Of a DNA stretch of 37,575 nucleotides, positions 22,433 through 30,514 are shown one piece after another. Under the pieces are notes generated by a model, which saw only the letters and a list, made by a program, of their open reading frames with translations, was not told the origin of the DNA and made no database searches. A program made the translations under genes and the position numbers. Positions within the stretch are counted from its first letter, which is position 1; the number at the start of each line of letters is the position of its first letter. Source of the DNA: a virus; IMG/VR virus record IMGVR_UViG_3300044984_002961, positions 1 to 37,575 of that record; one strand, written 5' to 3'.

Positions 22433-25186
22433 ATGTCAAACTCAGTCAATATCACGGGATCAGACTTTGGCGAACTGACAAAAGCTCTCTCCACGATCAA
22501 CAGGGTAGCAGCGAAAGCCAACGCCAAGATTGATTCGATGTTCCAGCTTAACTTCAGTGGATCAAAACTATTTTCCTCTCTGGATGCCCTGAACGGTAAA
22601 CTCGCAGTCGCCAGAATCCGCGCCGATGGTCTCGCCACAGCCCTCAAAGGGATCAAGGGAATCGGGACAATCAAGGTTCTCTCTGGTGGTGGATCTGGAG
22701 GCTCAGGTGGTGGAAAAGCAGGAGGAGGTAGCGGGAAAAGCAAAGGCGGGTTTTGGGTAGCCAGTGATGGCACTTTTATGAACCCGTCTGGAGACCTGAA
22801 AAACAACTTCGCCTCCAGTCTTCACGCTATGCTTCAAGCGGATAAGTTCAACAAGAAGATGGAGTCCCTTAAAGAGAAGAAGCGAATCAAGGATGAAAAG
22901 GATGCTGAAAGGCGAGCCAAAGAGGAAGCCCGTCAAGAGGAGTTAGCCAGCCGTAAGCGTCAAAAGCTGATCGCAGAGACCGCTCCTTCCAACACGCTCT
23001 ACAACCTGACCAAACAGGCGTGGCATCGAAGGTTAATGGCTCAGAACTTGTTTGGCTTTAAGTCGGGCATGGGGCTTGATCCTAATGGGACAGGCAATCC
23101 ATTCATGGTTTCCCGCTTCGGCAACCCCGGCCAGATGCCACTGATGAGCCGATTTCGCGTCTTTCAGCGTCCATTCCCAGGTTCGGAACGCAATCCGTTT
23201 GCTCTGGGTGATGCTGCGAACATTATGAATAATGGTGTTTACTCTGCTGGGCGTGGGATCGAAGGGCTATTCAAGGGGATCACTTCAGCTGGGTCCGACT
23301 CCGTTCGCGCCTTGACAGGTTTCACACAGATCGGATTGGCAGCAGGTACGGCCTTGGGGAGCATGATTCCAGGGATTGGAAAATTCGTCGCTGTTATCGG
23401 CCAAGGCTTGATGACTGGTCTGGATATTGCATCTAAGACACTGACGTTTTTTGCAGACACTTTGTCAAAGGCTGTCGGTGGGCTGATAAATTTCGCTACA
23501 AATCTCACGCTGGGTGTTAGCGGACTAGCGTCAAGGGCTGTACAGGCTTCCTCGGCGTTGACAGAACTCAAGAATGCGGCATTCGTTTATGTCGGTGCAG
23601 CGGGATCTCGCAACTTGTTTAACAATGCGATGCAAAACCAAGCTCAATACGGTCTCTCCGCAACAGACTCTCTTCGGCTTATGACACGGATTGCTGGACA
23701 GGTTAGACAGACAACAGGAGCAGGAAGCGAACAAGCGGCGTCAGCAGCAATTGACATCTTTAATTCGGCGAAGGAAGCGGGTTCGGTCCTCAACATGTCG
23801 CTAGACGACATCGGTAAAGTGGTGCAGTCCGCACTTGCTGGGCGTTACACGCCTCTTCGTAGGATTGGCGTTGCGGTTTCCGCTCCCTACCTTGATCAGA
23901 TTGCAAGCACTAAGGGCTACACCGATAACGCCAAAAATCCATTTGAAGCCCGAATGAAAGCCTTGCTGGATGAAATCCGGCGGCAAACCGCTCCTTTTAT
24001 GGGAGACCTCGAGCAAACGCAATACGAATTTGCAAATCAGCAGCGTAAACTTCTTGGCATGTTTGAAGGGCTGTTCGTACAAGCTGGACGAATCCTCGAG
24101 CCTTTCGCAAAAGCCATGCTGCTTGTCTCTAATACCGTCATGTCAAGCCTCTACGAGAAGCTAAAAGGGTTTGCCGAAACAGTGGACGGAGTTCTCGCAG
24201 ACATGCGAGCCGGAGGGTCTGGCGGGTCTTACGGTTCTGCATTAAAATCGCTTGTAGGTGCTTTATCTAGGGCGGCAGACTACGTCATTTACTTTGGAGA
24301 CAAGCTCTGGGAGTCAAGGGATGCTATAGGTCGCTTCTTAGGCAAAATGCTTGACACTATCTCCTCTGTTGCAATCGACCTGGTCCGATTCTCTTCTAAG
24401 ATGGTTACCACGCTTGCCAGCCTTCTAGGCACGTTCGATGGTTTGATTCCTTCATTGGAAGGGTTTGGAAACGTACTTGTGGGACTTGCAGATTTTATCG
24501 ACAGGCACTTTGGAGAGGACCGTAGAGGGACAGCTGTGTCGCAGTTTGCCAATGACGCTAAAGACAGGGATGTCTTGAAGCACATGGAAAAAACGAACCA
24601 AGGCGGCATGATGATGAAATTTTTGACAGGGGGCGGGTACAGCCAAAAGTCTATCAACGCAATGCGGGAAAAGGTCAAGGAGTCTGAGCCAAGATTTAGT
24701 GCTGCCAGCAACCTTATAGGCAAAGGAGTTGCACAAAACCAGGCCATATACGAGGCTTACGGAGTCACTAGCTTCAGGGGAGTCGGGAAGAACGGAATAG
24801 AGACGGTTAAGAATATGGCTGGTAACCTAGACACAGCGGCGATGCAGCTTGAGAAAGGGGCTTTAGATTTCAAGGCATTGCTAGGAGATGCTCCAAAATT
24901 TGTGGACCAAAACACCGTTCTGCAAAATCTCTTGAAAGACTCTAGCGGCAGAAAGATTGACTTTATCCCACCTCCTGAGATTGAACCCAATGCTATGGGG
25001 TCTGGCCGACTCTCAAGCTACTTCTCTCCTGCGGCATTCCGAGATGAGATCGCTGGTTCCGACCGTCAAATGCTCACCGCAGCAGAAACAACCGCAGCTA
25101 ACACCAGCATGCTTGTGGAGTTCCTCAAGCCCAAAAACAACGTCAATATCGAGCAACGGTTCCTTCCAGGTATGACAACAAGATAA
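22433..25186 (+). CDS. Tape measure protein, 917 aa
   Basis: This is the longest gene of the tail module. It has the expected features: a glycine-rich linker near residue 85-105, a long charged helical stretch (KKMESLKEKKRIKDEKDAER), a hydrophobic central region with membrane-like segments (LTGFTQIGLAAGTALGSMIP, GKFVAVIGQGLMTGLDIA) and further long helices. The protein sets tail length and takes part in DNA delivery. At about 0.15 nm per residue the tail would be near 135-140 nm; this is a rule of thumb. The ATG lies 4 nt after the previous stop. Confidence 0.85.
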   Translation: MSNSVNITGSDFGELTKALSTINRVAAKANAKIDSMFQLNFSGSKLFSSLDALNGKLAVARIRADGLATALKGIKGIGTIKVLSGGGSGGSGGGKAGGGSGKSKGGFWVASDGTFMNPSGDLKNNFASSLHAMLQADKFNKKMESLKEKKRIKDEKDAERRAKEEARQEELASRKRQKLIAETAPSNTLYNLTKQAWHRRLMAQNLFGFKSGMGLDPNGTGNPFMVSRFGNPGQMPLMSRFRVFQRPFPGSERNPFALGDAANIMNNGVYSAGRGIEGLFKGITSAGSDSVRALTGFTQIGLAAGTALGSMIPGIGKFVAVIGQGLMTGLDIASKTLTFFADTLSKAVGGLINFATNLTLGVSGLASRAVQASSALTELKNAAFVYVGAAGSRNLFNNAMQNQAQYGLSATDSLRLMTRIAGQVRQTTGAGSEQAASAAIDIFNSAKEAGSVLNMSLDDIGKVVQSALAGRYTPLRRIGVAVSAPYLDQIASTKGYTDNAKNPFEARMKALLDEIRRQTAPFMGDLEQTQYEFANQQRKLLGMFEGLFVQAGRILEPFAKAMLLVSNTVMSSLYEKLKGFAETVDGVLADMRAGGSGGSYGSALKSLVGALSRAADYVIYFGDKLWESRDAIGRFLGKMLDTISSVAIDLVRFSSKMVTTLASLLGTFDGLIPSLEGFGNVLVGLADFIDRHFGEDRRGTAVSQFANDAKDRDVLKHMEKTNQGGMMMKFLTGGGYSQKSINAMREKVKESEPRFSAASNLIGKGVAQNQAIYEAYGVTSFRGVGKNGIETVKNMAGNLDTAAMQLEKGALDFKALLGDAPKFVDQNTVLQNLLKDSSGRKIDFIPPPEIEPNAMGSGRLSSYFSPAAFRDEIAGSDRQMLTAAETTAANTSMLVEFLKPKNNVNIEQRFLPGMTTR

Positions 25187-25194
25187 GGTGGCAA

Positions 25195-25659
25195 ATGGGC
25201 GACTATTGGAAACCAGGCGAGGGTATTTCAGCCAGTAAGCTGAACCGCAACTCAGCCAGTACGAACGCAGTCAATTACTCGGGAGGTGGGTCGTTCAGCA
25301 AGAATGGCTCTACGTTCGCTTCAGCAGTACCCGACATTGGGCCGGAATGCTTTGTTGTTGCGGTTGATGAGGTTCACAGGGAAGAGATTGACTCGAAGGT
25401 CGGTGGAAGCCCTACAAGGTACATTTACAGCCACAGCTGGACAGCGGTGACATTTGATACGTTGAGAGGCTTATGGAAGAGAGACAATACGAGGAGGGGC
25501 CATTGGTCGGTTGATCCGCTCTACATGGTTACACCCAATGAGCAACTGACCCCGTCAGGTGACGGTAAGCAGTATGGAGATAGCAAAGAGTTTTTCTTAA
25601 CTGCTGTCTACTCGGTTCAACGAGATCCTCACACCGGGATTTTATTTTTTTTTTCCTAA
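25195..25659 (+). CDS. Distal tail protein, 5' reading frame up to the T10 tract
   Basis: This frame starts MGDYWKPGEGISASKLN, a start common in phage virion proteins, and ends after 154 codons directly behind a run of ten T (25645-25654). Without one T the frame would run on as FFFPKSGVQCAVPNDPGWP into the frame that is open through 25730 and ends at 27556, giving one 786-residue protein. Either the assembly has one T too many, or slippage at the tract gives both a short and a full-length product. A start with AAGGTGG upstream follows the tape measure gene by 8 nt. Confidence 0.7.
   Translation: MGDYWKPGEGISASKLNRNSASTNAVNYSGGGSFSKNGSTFASAVPDIGPECFVVAVDEVHREEIDSKVGGSPTRYIYSHSWTAVTFDTLRGLWKRDNTRRGHWSVDPLYMVTPNEQLTPSGDGKQYGDSKEFFLTAVYSVQRDPHTGILFFFS
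25645..25654 (+). other. T10 homopolymer at a frame junction
   Basis: Ten consecutive T, preceded by TTTTA, connect two coding frames that differ by +1. Long T or A runs promote both sequencing indels and transcriptional slippage. The coding-like sequence between the tract and the first ATG of the downstream frame shows that the two frames belong together. Confidence 0.7.
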
Positions 25660-25729
25660 GAGTGGCGTCCAGTGCGCTGTTCCGAATGATCCAGGCTGGC
25701 CTGTCTATCTATTCGGCTTTAGCGGGATC

Positions 25730-27556
25730 ATGGAATTCGGTTACATCGACTTGGTTGACCCAGTCACGGGCGAGTATTACTTAAACCCGTCGATACCTGA
25801 TAAAGATGCTGTGACGCACATCCAGGATTTTAAGGTGGGGCGGGTTGTGGCTCACGACGAAGATGGCAACTCTAAGGTTTATCAGTTCCGAGGATGGTCT
25901 GGATGGTATTTTCAGGCCTCTGCCTCGACTTCCACGATTGACCTGAACGCAACCCAGCAGTCTGAGTTAAACCCTGGGACGAATCGCAGCGGATGGAAAG
26001 ACCTCACAGAGTACTGGTACAACAGGCCTCAATTTGTAAATCCTCCAGTACACGACGGTGAAGAGTTTTTTGGTCTTGATTACCTGTTCAGGGGTTTAAC
26101 TGAGTTCGAGGGACACTCGTTTGGTGAAACGGTTGATGCGTACGTAGATTCAAATGGGAATTACGTTCCAATATCGTGGAGTCGTTTCCCAGGTCCGATA
26201 CGGATGAGCTATTTGTATGGCCCCCAAGGCGACAGCTTGAATAAGATTAACCACCAGCTTCGGTTTAGCCTGTCAGGTAAATGCAGCGTCATGCTGCATG
26301 GGAGGTTTCCTGGGATTCGCGACTGGAGTTCTGAATACGGATCTTACATTCTGCCCAGCAAAGCAACGACCATGCTGCTTAAGCCTGGGTCTGACAATCT
26401 GATCCTAATTGACGGGCGTAACGCTATAAGAATCAGGCTTAATGGATGGCACGCTCACTTTGGCGATCATGTTCTCAAGCCAGAACTTAGTCAAAAGTTT
26501 TTTGCTACGTTGGGATCTGGAAACTTCCTTACATACGGATATGCATTTTCAACGCCTTGTGAAGACGGTTATTTTGGCGATAGCACCAGCGAATCAAGTC
26601 TCGACGACAACGGGAACACCGTGTTTGGATCTGCTTTTGAGTTGAGCGGAGGTCACCACTTTCACATCGGTCGATGGATCGAGGCCAACCAGAACAAAGG
26701 ACTGGACAGGTTTAATATTAAAGCCGTAGCAAAAGCATGGAAAAAGTTGCCTGGAGACTACGACCCATCGTCCAATCTTCCTCAGCTTAACATTCCAGAC
26801 CCTTACACTGTTATGCTGAAAACAGAAGAGGATCGTCCTGCCGATGAGACTGTCTACACCACAGCTATTCCCAGAAAGACAGTCCATGAATTTGACCCTG
26901 ACCACAATCAGTACGGTATCGAGTGCGACCCCACTTACGCCGATAGCATGGGCTTTATCTTCAACTTCAAAGAACCGCTGAACCACTACAAGTACGTTCA
27001 CATTTCTTGGTACTACGATGGAGTTCTGATCGGAGTCAACTTCAGGCAATCTGTCGGGAGTGGTCCTGACTCGTACATTACTGGGGGCAACAGGGCTAAC
27101 GCTATCCCATGGAAGGCGACCGATAAGTCCTTGTTTCCTGGCTATGGGGGTGACCTGCCGATTCCTCCATCAGAGAAAGACCCCGACCACGAAGGAAGTC
27201 CAATGGATGAAGAGGGAAATGAAGCCTATCTCGTCTGCATCCCATTCGGACCAAACAATACGGATTTTCTGCCGACTTGCGGATTCCATATCACCGTAAA
27301 AGGTTCTGTGGGAAATCCCTACACGTTTATTCCATGGACCTACTTGCCTCGAGTCGATTTCGGAGGAGCTTCAATCATAAAAACGGTCACTCTCGATTGG
27401 GGCGATGGACTTGCAGACGCATGCTTCCTCGATACACCCATCAAGCACCAATGGGATACTGCTGGAGACTACACGATATCTATGGAAGTGACTTACACAG
27501 AAGCGTCAGGGCGTGGACCGGACAGATCAAAAACCTATATCAGGGTCGCACCATAA
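25730..27556 (+). CDS. Distal tail protein, 3' reading frame with PKD-like end
   Basis: From its first ATG the frame encodes 608 residues, but the same frame is open and coding-like back to the T10 tract (FGFSGI just before MEFGYIDLVD), and no ribosome-binding site supports the ATG. It is therefore probably the main part of the gene that starts at 25195. The protein is rich in Gly, Asp and aromatic residues. The last ~65 residues resemble a PKD domain (VTLDWGDG, HQWDTAGDYTISMEVTYTE). Its location after the tape measure suggests a distal tail or baseplate protein with a surface-binding end. Confidence 0.7.
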   Translation: MEFGYIDLVDPVTGEYYLNPSIPDKDAVTHIQDFKVGRVVAHDEDGNSKVYQFRGWSGWYFQASASTSTIDLNATQQSELNPGTNRSGWKDLTEYWYNRPQFVNPPVHDGEEFFGLDYLFRGLTEFEGHSFGETVDAYVDSNGNYVPISWSRFPGPIRMSYLYGPQGDSLNKINHQLRFSLSGKCSVMLHGRFPGIRDWSSEYGSYILPSKATTMLLKPGSDNLILIDGRNAIRIRLNGWHAHFGDHVLKPELSQKFFATLGSGNFLTYGYAFSTPCEDGYFGDSTSESSLDDNGNTVFGSAFELSGGHHFHIGRWIEANQNKGLDRFNIKAVAKAWKKLPGDYDPSSNLPQLNIPDPYTVMLKTEEDRPADETVYTTAIPRKTVHEFDPDHNQYGIECDPTYADSMGFIFNFKEPLNHYKYVHISWYYDGVLIGVNFRQSVGSGPDSYITGGNRANAIPWKATDKSLFPGYGGDLPIPPSEKDPDHEGSPMDEEGNEAYLVCIPFGPNNTDFLPTCGFHITVKGSVGNPYTFIPWTYLPRVDFGGASIIKTVTLDWGDGLADACFLDTPIKHQWDTAGDYTISMEVTYTEASGRGPDRSKTYIRVAP

Positions 27557-27900
27557 TGGCTCACACATGCACATGCACAGAACCAGGTACTTGCAATTTC
27601 TTCAAGCGCGAGATGAGCGATACCGATTACGATATCTGCCGCAACTGCTTCAATAACAAAACTCGAGCCTCAATCGTATCCCAGTGGTACAAAGAAAGAG
27701 GCAGAAAGCTCGGCATACTCAACGGTTGTGCTTTGAAGGGCGATCCAGTTCTCAACGAGTTTGGCAACCAAAAGATTCGCAGGACGTGCGGATGCGGTGG
27801 AATGAAATCCGAGATTCCCCTATTTGAATGCCATCATCCACAGCCCAGAACAGCCGAAGAGGACTGCGAGAAAAGATGTACGGATTACACAAGTCTCTAA
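27556..27900 (+). CDS. Cysteine-rich putative metal-binding protein, 114 aa
   Basis: About a dozen cysteines occur in pairs: HTCTCTEPGTC, DICRNC, GCAL, RRTCGCGG, FECHH and DCEKRC. This arrangement predicts several zinc or iron-sulfur sites. The ATG overlaps the stop of the tail gene (TAATG), so it is the last gene of the late operon. The function is unknown. No disulfide-type signal peptide is seen, which favours metal binding over an exported Cys-rich protein. Confidence 0.65.
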   Translation: MAHTCTCTEPGTCNFFKREMSDTDYDICRNCFNNKTRASIVSQWYKERGRKLGILNGCALKGDPVLNEFGNQKIRRTCGCGGMKSEIPLFECHHPQPRTAEEDCEKRCTDYTSL

Positions 27901-27922
27901 AAAAAGTAGCCCATCCATGGGC
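27899..27922 (-). terminator. Rho-independent terminator of the early (minus) operon
   Basis: Read on the minus strand, GCCCAT-GG-ATGGGC is followed by TAC and seven T. It lies about 145 nt past the resolvase stop and at the end of the converging late operon. The stretch 27923-28066 shows nothing else. Confidence 0.7.
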
Positions 27923-28066
27923 CTCGGAAACTGCTTACTATCGCCTCTCGATTGGATCAGTCGTGCTGGGTCACTGCAACTTGAATGTCTGAGTCGCTCG
28001 CCAGCAAAACACAGCGATAGCACCGACGAAATCGATGCAAAAATCGGCCTACAGTTTCCGGTTGTC

Positions 28067-28552
28067 TCAGTAACGACTATCAATGATCCCAGAGTTCTTT
28101 AACGATCTTGCGTAAACTGCTATGCACAAAGCGTCCGCTGGGCCATCCTTGAGCTTACCTTGATCAGGCCACCGTTGCTGGCAGTAGATGATCGAGCGAG
28201 CCTTGCCCAGTTTCTTGTCCAGCCCCTTGAACACAGCGGATTGCCAGACCTGAGGTCTCACAAGGGCAAATGGACTGTCAAGAGTGCAAAGCACAGCCTG
28301 TAAGCCACCAAAGCCCATGCCGAAGGTAAACATGCTTGTCACGCCTTGACCAGGCATCGCGCTTACCTTTTCGATCACAGAAAAGTCCGGTTCCCATTCT
28401 CTCACAAGAGTCGCGACAGCATGAAAGTCAATGCTCGACCCTTTCTCACCTTTGGTCACAGGCATGGACTGGGTATGCAGGATGTCTCCGTATTCATTGA
28501 CAGCTGATATCCCGCCCTTCAATCCTGGATCAAAACCTATGTAAACAGCCAT
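28067..28552 (-). CDS. RuvC-like Holliday junction resolvase, 161 aa
   Basis: An RNase H-fold resolvase of the phage RuvC-like type that resolves branched DNA before packaging. The acidic active-site set is visible: D8 in GFDPGLKGG, E61 in SVIEKV and the Asp pair in KDGPADALCIA (136/140). The family motif MPGQGVTSMFTFGMGFG is complete. The start codon directly follows the stop of the upstream gene (TAAATG). It is the last gene of the early operon. Confidence 0.85.
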   Translation of the reverse strand: MAVYIGFDPGLKGGISAVNEYGDILHTQSMPVTKGEKGSSIDFHAVATLVREWEPDFSVIEKVSAMPGQGVTSMFTFGMGFGGLQAVLCTLDSPFALVRPQVWQSAVFKGLDKKLGKARSIIYCQQRWPDQGKLKDGPADALCIAVYARSLKNSGIIDSRY

Positions 28553-28879
28553 TTATCTGCCCAGCTTTCTACGCTCAAGGATCACCAGGTCGTATGCTTT
28601 TCGTCTTCCCAGAGTGTCTGGCACATCATGCCACCACCATTGGAACGACTCCATATCCGTTTCTGCCTCACCCTCTTTGACTCCCATCCGAAACAGATGT
28701 TCCAGAGCAGATATCGCACAGTGATAAGGCCAGCCGACAATCCCATGACTCCACAGCAGTGTGGTCAAGTCAGTCGCTGAGAACAGCCAAAAAGGCCTTC
28801 CATCGGCCAGTCGGTAATACTCAGGGCAATTGCTGATTCGACTGTGCGTATATTGTTCGCTTTCCAACGAGCTTGCCAT
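28553..28879 (-). CDS. DUF3310-like protein, 108 aa
   Basis: The sequence PEYYRLADGRPFW ... CAISALEHLFRMGVKEGEA ... DMESFQWWW follows the layout of the phage DUF3310 family, in which HYxxG and a KYLxRxGxK-like segment alternate. The family's function is not firmly known. The first good start is the ATG giving MASSLESEQYTH; an ATG 14 codons upstream is also in frame but has a poorly placed ribosome-binding site. It overlaps the gene before by about 59 nt. Confidence 0.6.
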   Translation of the reverse strand: MASSLESEQYTHSRISNCPEYYRLADGRPFWLFSATDLTTLLWSHGIVGWPYHCAISALEHLFRMGVKEGEAETDMESFQWWWHDVPDTLGRRKAYDLVILERRKLGR

Positions 28880-29063
28880 TTTCTTTAATCTCGTATCGTT
28901 TGAGTGCAACGCCTTCCGCATCCCTCTGTGTCAAAACCCGATTCGTCAGATCGATTTCCACAGAATGGAGCTTATCAGCCTTGGCGGGATTCTTTCGTTT
29001 CAAGTCCTTGTAAGCCTGAACTTCAAGCCCATCCTTGAACACTTCCAATTGAAAGTTGATCAT
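28821..29063 (-). CDS. Hypothetical protein, 80 aa
   Basis: This small charged protein starts MINFQLEVFKDGLEV and ends QSNQQLP. No family is recognised. AGGGAG stands about 10 nt upstream of the ATG, which directly follows the stop of the small gene before it (TAAATG). It is part of the early operon. Confidence 0.6.
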   Translation of the reverse strand: MINFQLEVFKDGLEVQAYKDLKRKNPAKADKLHSVEIDLTNRVLTQRDAEGVALKRYEIKENGKLVGKRTIYAQSNQQLP

Positions 29064-29222
29064 TTATATTATACTCCCTGAGGATGCGTTTATCTCTAAT
29101 CTGAGCCTGTTTTCTGCAAGAGGAAGCCACCAATTGAAATTCAATTCAGGCCTCTCTTCCGAGACTTCGCCAATCAACTGAATCAGTTTTAAAAGCCTGA
29201 GCAGCATGATGTAATGGTCCAT
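29064..29222 (-). CDS. Hypothetical protein, 52 aa
   Basis: A short frame fills the gap between thyX and the next gene exactly. Its ATG is 3 nt past the thyX stop with AAAGG about 9 nt upstream, and its TAA directly abuts the next ATG. The product is amphipathic (HYIMLLRLLKLIQLIGEVSE) with a Trp pair (NFNWWLPLAENRLRLEI). No family is recognised; the perfect fit in the operon is the main support. Confidence 0.6.
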   Translation of the reverse strand: MDHYIMLLRLLKLIQLIGEVSEERPELNFNWWLPLAENRLRLEINASSGSII

Positions 29223-29225
29223 GAA

Positions 29226-30023
29226 TTAAACCTTTCTGTGGTCAAATCGTAAAGACTCATACCCATCAACATCAATGAATATGTGCATATCTTGAAACAC
29301 GCTTGTTGCATAGACGTAGATTTCTCGAGCTATCGCCACAGCCAGTCGCCTGATTTCCAGGTCAGCGTGAATCGAACCCCTCTGCTCAAGGATATTTCGC
29401 CATGCCCTTAGATTACCCGACATGAAGATGTGCGTTTCAATCGAGTTGGGCAGAACCGATCTCGCGGCTTCGCGAGCCTTTTTGCGAATATATGTCAACG
29501 CTTCACGGTCAGCTGTCTCGTCAGGATGATCATCCTGCCATCTCCGGCTGATAGCTGTTGTGCAAACATTGAGCATCCGGTCATAAGAGGCAGACGCAGC
29601 AGTCACCTCTGATTTGAAGCATTGCTCCGCGACAAGATCTCTAATGATCAAAGGTGGAACAATGTACCCCAGGTTGTCAGGCTCGCAAAATCTTTGAGAT
29701 AGCTGGGAAATCGCGGTTCCCGCTCTGTGCCGGATCAATTCATGAGTCAGGCTGCGTGAAACACCTGTGATCAATAGACCCACGTAGGAGTGTTCCAGGA
29801 CGCTTCCATGACCAACCTCAAGTATATGCCCAATGTAACCCCTATTGCCTCCAGGACGAGGGTTTTTGAACGATTGATAGCATACTCGGCCAGCGAACTC
29901 AGGGATGTGGTCCAAGCTGTGTGTGTTCTGGGCGTGCATGCCTGACGCATAATCTTTAAGATCATAGTCTCGGAAAACCGACACTGTTGCAACTTTCACC
30001 TTGGGTTCGTATATCAACTGCAT
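29226..30023 (-). CDS. thyX: Flavin-dependent thymidylate synthase ThyX, 265 aa
   Basis: ThyX makes dTMP from dUMP with FAD, NADPH and methylene-tetrahydrofolate. The signature RHRAGTAISQLSQRF is present; relative to the classical RHRx7S pattern it has one extra residue before the conserved Ser, a spacing also used by other ThyX proteins. GHGSVLEHSYVGLLITGVSRS and the C-terminal NLRAWRNILEQRG complete the family pattern. The chosen ATG (MQLIYEPKV) has AAAGGG upstream and overlaps the gene before by 10 nt; an in-frame start 25 codons upstream lies inside that gene. It supplies nucleotides for phage replication. Confidence 0.9.
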   Translation of the reverse strand: MQLIYEPKVKVATVSVFRDYDLKDYASGMHAQNTHSLDHIPEFAGRVCYQSFKNPRPGGNRGYIGHILEVGHGSVLEHSYVGLLITGVSRSLTHELIRHRAGTAISQLSQRFCEPDNLGYIVPPLIIRDLVAEQCFKSEVTAASASYDRMLNVCTTAISRRWQDDHPDETADREALTYIRKKAREAARSVLPNSIETHIFMSGNLRAWRNILEQRGSIHADLEIRRLAVAIAREIYVYATSVFQDMHIFIDVDGYESLRFDHRKV

Positions 30024-30307
30024 GAGCTTGCCCTTTGTGCTGTTACGTAGGATTGAAACGCCTGAATTGCCAGCTTCCTCGATGGATGACCTTCCCACTC
30101 CAAAAACCCAAAGGCTTGATCTTTAGCAAAGACTCCATCGACAAGCACGTAAACCGTCAAGTAATGCAAATCCTGCTCGTCATAGTAGAAGATCTCAGCC
30201 TTATAAGGCTCATCCACCAGGGTGATCGTAGCCCCGTCTATCGTTGACCATCTGTTGTCTGGCTTCATTTCTCTGCTTTGCTCTCCAACCTGGTTCTCTT
30301 CCAGCAT
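30014..30307 (-). CDS. Hypothetical protein, 97 aa
   Basis: The product has a beta-rich middle (GATITLVDEPYKAEIFYYD, LHYLTVYVLVDG) and a helical end with basic residues. No family is recognised. AGGAAGAG precedes the ATG. It overlaps the gene upstream by 98 nt and thyX by 10 nt. The long overlap leaves some doubt about the start of this gene or the end of the other. Confidence 0.55.
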   Translation of the reverse strand: MLEENQVGEQSREMKPDNRWSTIDGATITLVDEPYKAEIFYYDEQDLHYLTVYVLVDGVFAKDQAFGFLEWEGHPSRKLAIQAFQSYVTAQRASSCS

Positions 30308-30503
30308 TTCTTCTCTTCCTTTCTCTCAACTTCGCGCTGCGAACACCGTTGACATGTCCCATTTCCTGCAACTCACAGGGGGGCAACGGCACTTTCTCAT
30401 CCATCAATTCCGATGACGGGCATCTCGTTGTCAATCTCATGTGAGCCGACACAAAAGCCAGTCGCTTATCCATTGCTGCCATATACTCACGGGTGTACTC
30501 CAC
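30210..30503 (-). CDS. Hypothetical basic protein, 97 aa
   Basis: A GTG start has AAGGAGA at good distance, 11 nt after the helicase stop. The C-terminal half is very basic (KLRERKRRNAGREPGWRAKQ), which suggests nucleic-acid binding. No family is recognised. The last 98 nt overlap the next gene in another frame. Confidence 0.5.
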   Translation of the reverse strand: MEYTREYMAAMDKRLAFVSAHMRLTTRCPSSELMDEKVPLPPCELQEMGHVNGVRSAKLRERKRRNAGREPGWRAKQRNEARQQMVNDRRGYDHPGG

Positions 30504-30514
30504 TGCGAATCTCC

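Noticed and set aside
27820-28083. 87-codon minus-strand frame after the resolvase gene
   Set aside because: It begins with TTG, crosses the terminator at 27899-27922 and runs into the opposite gene.
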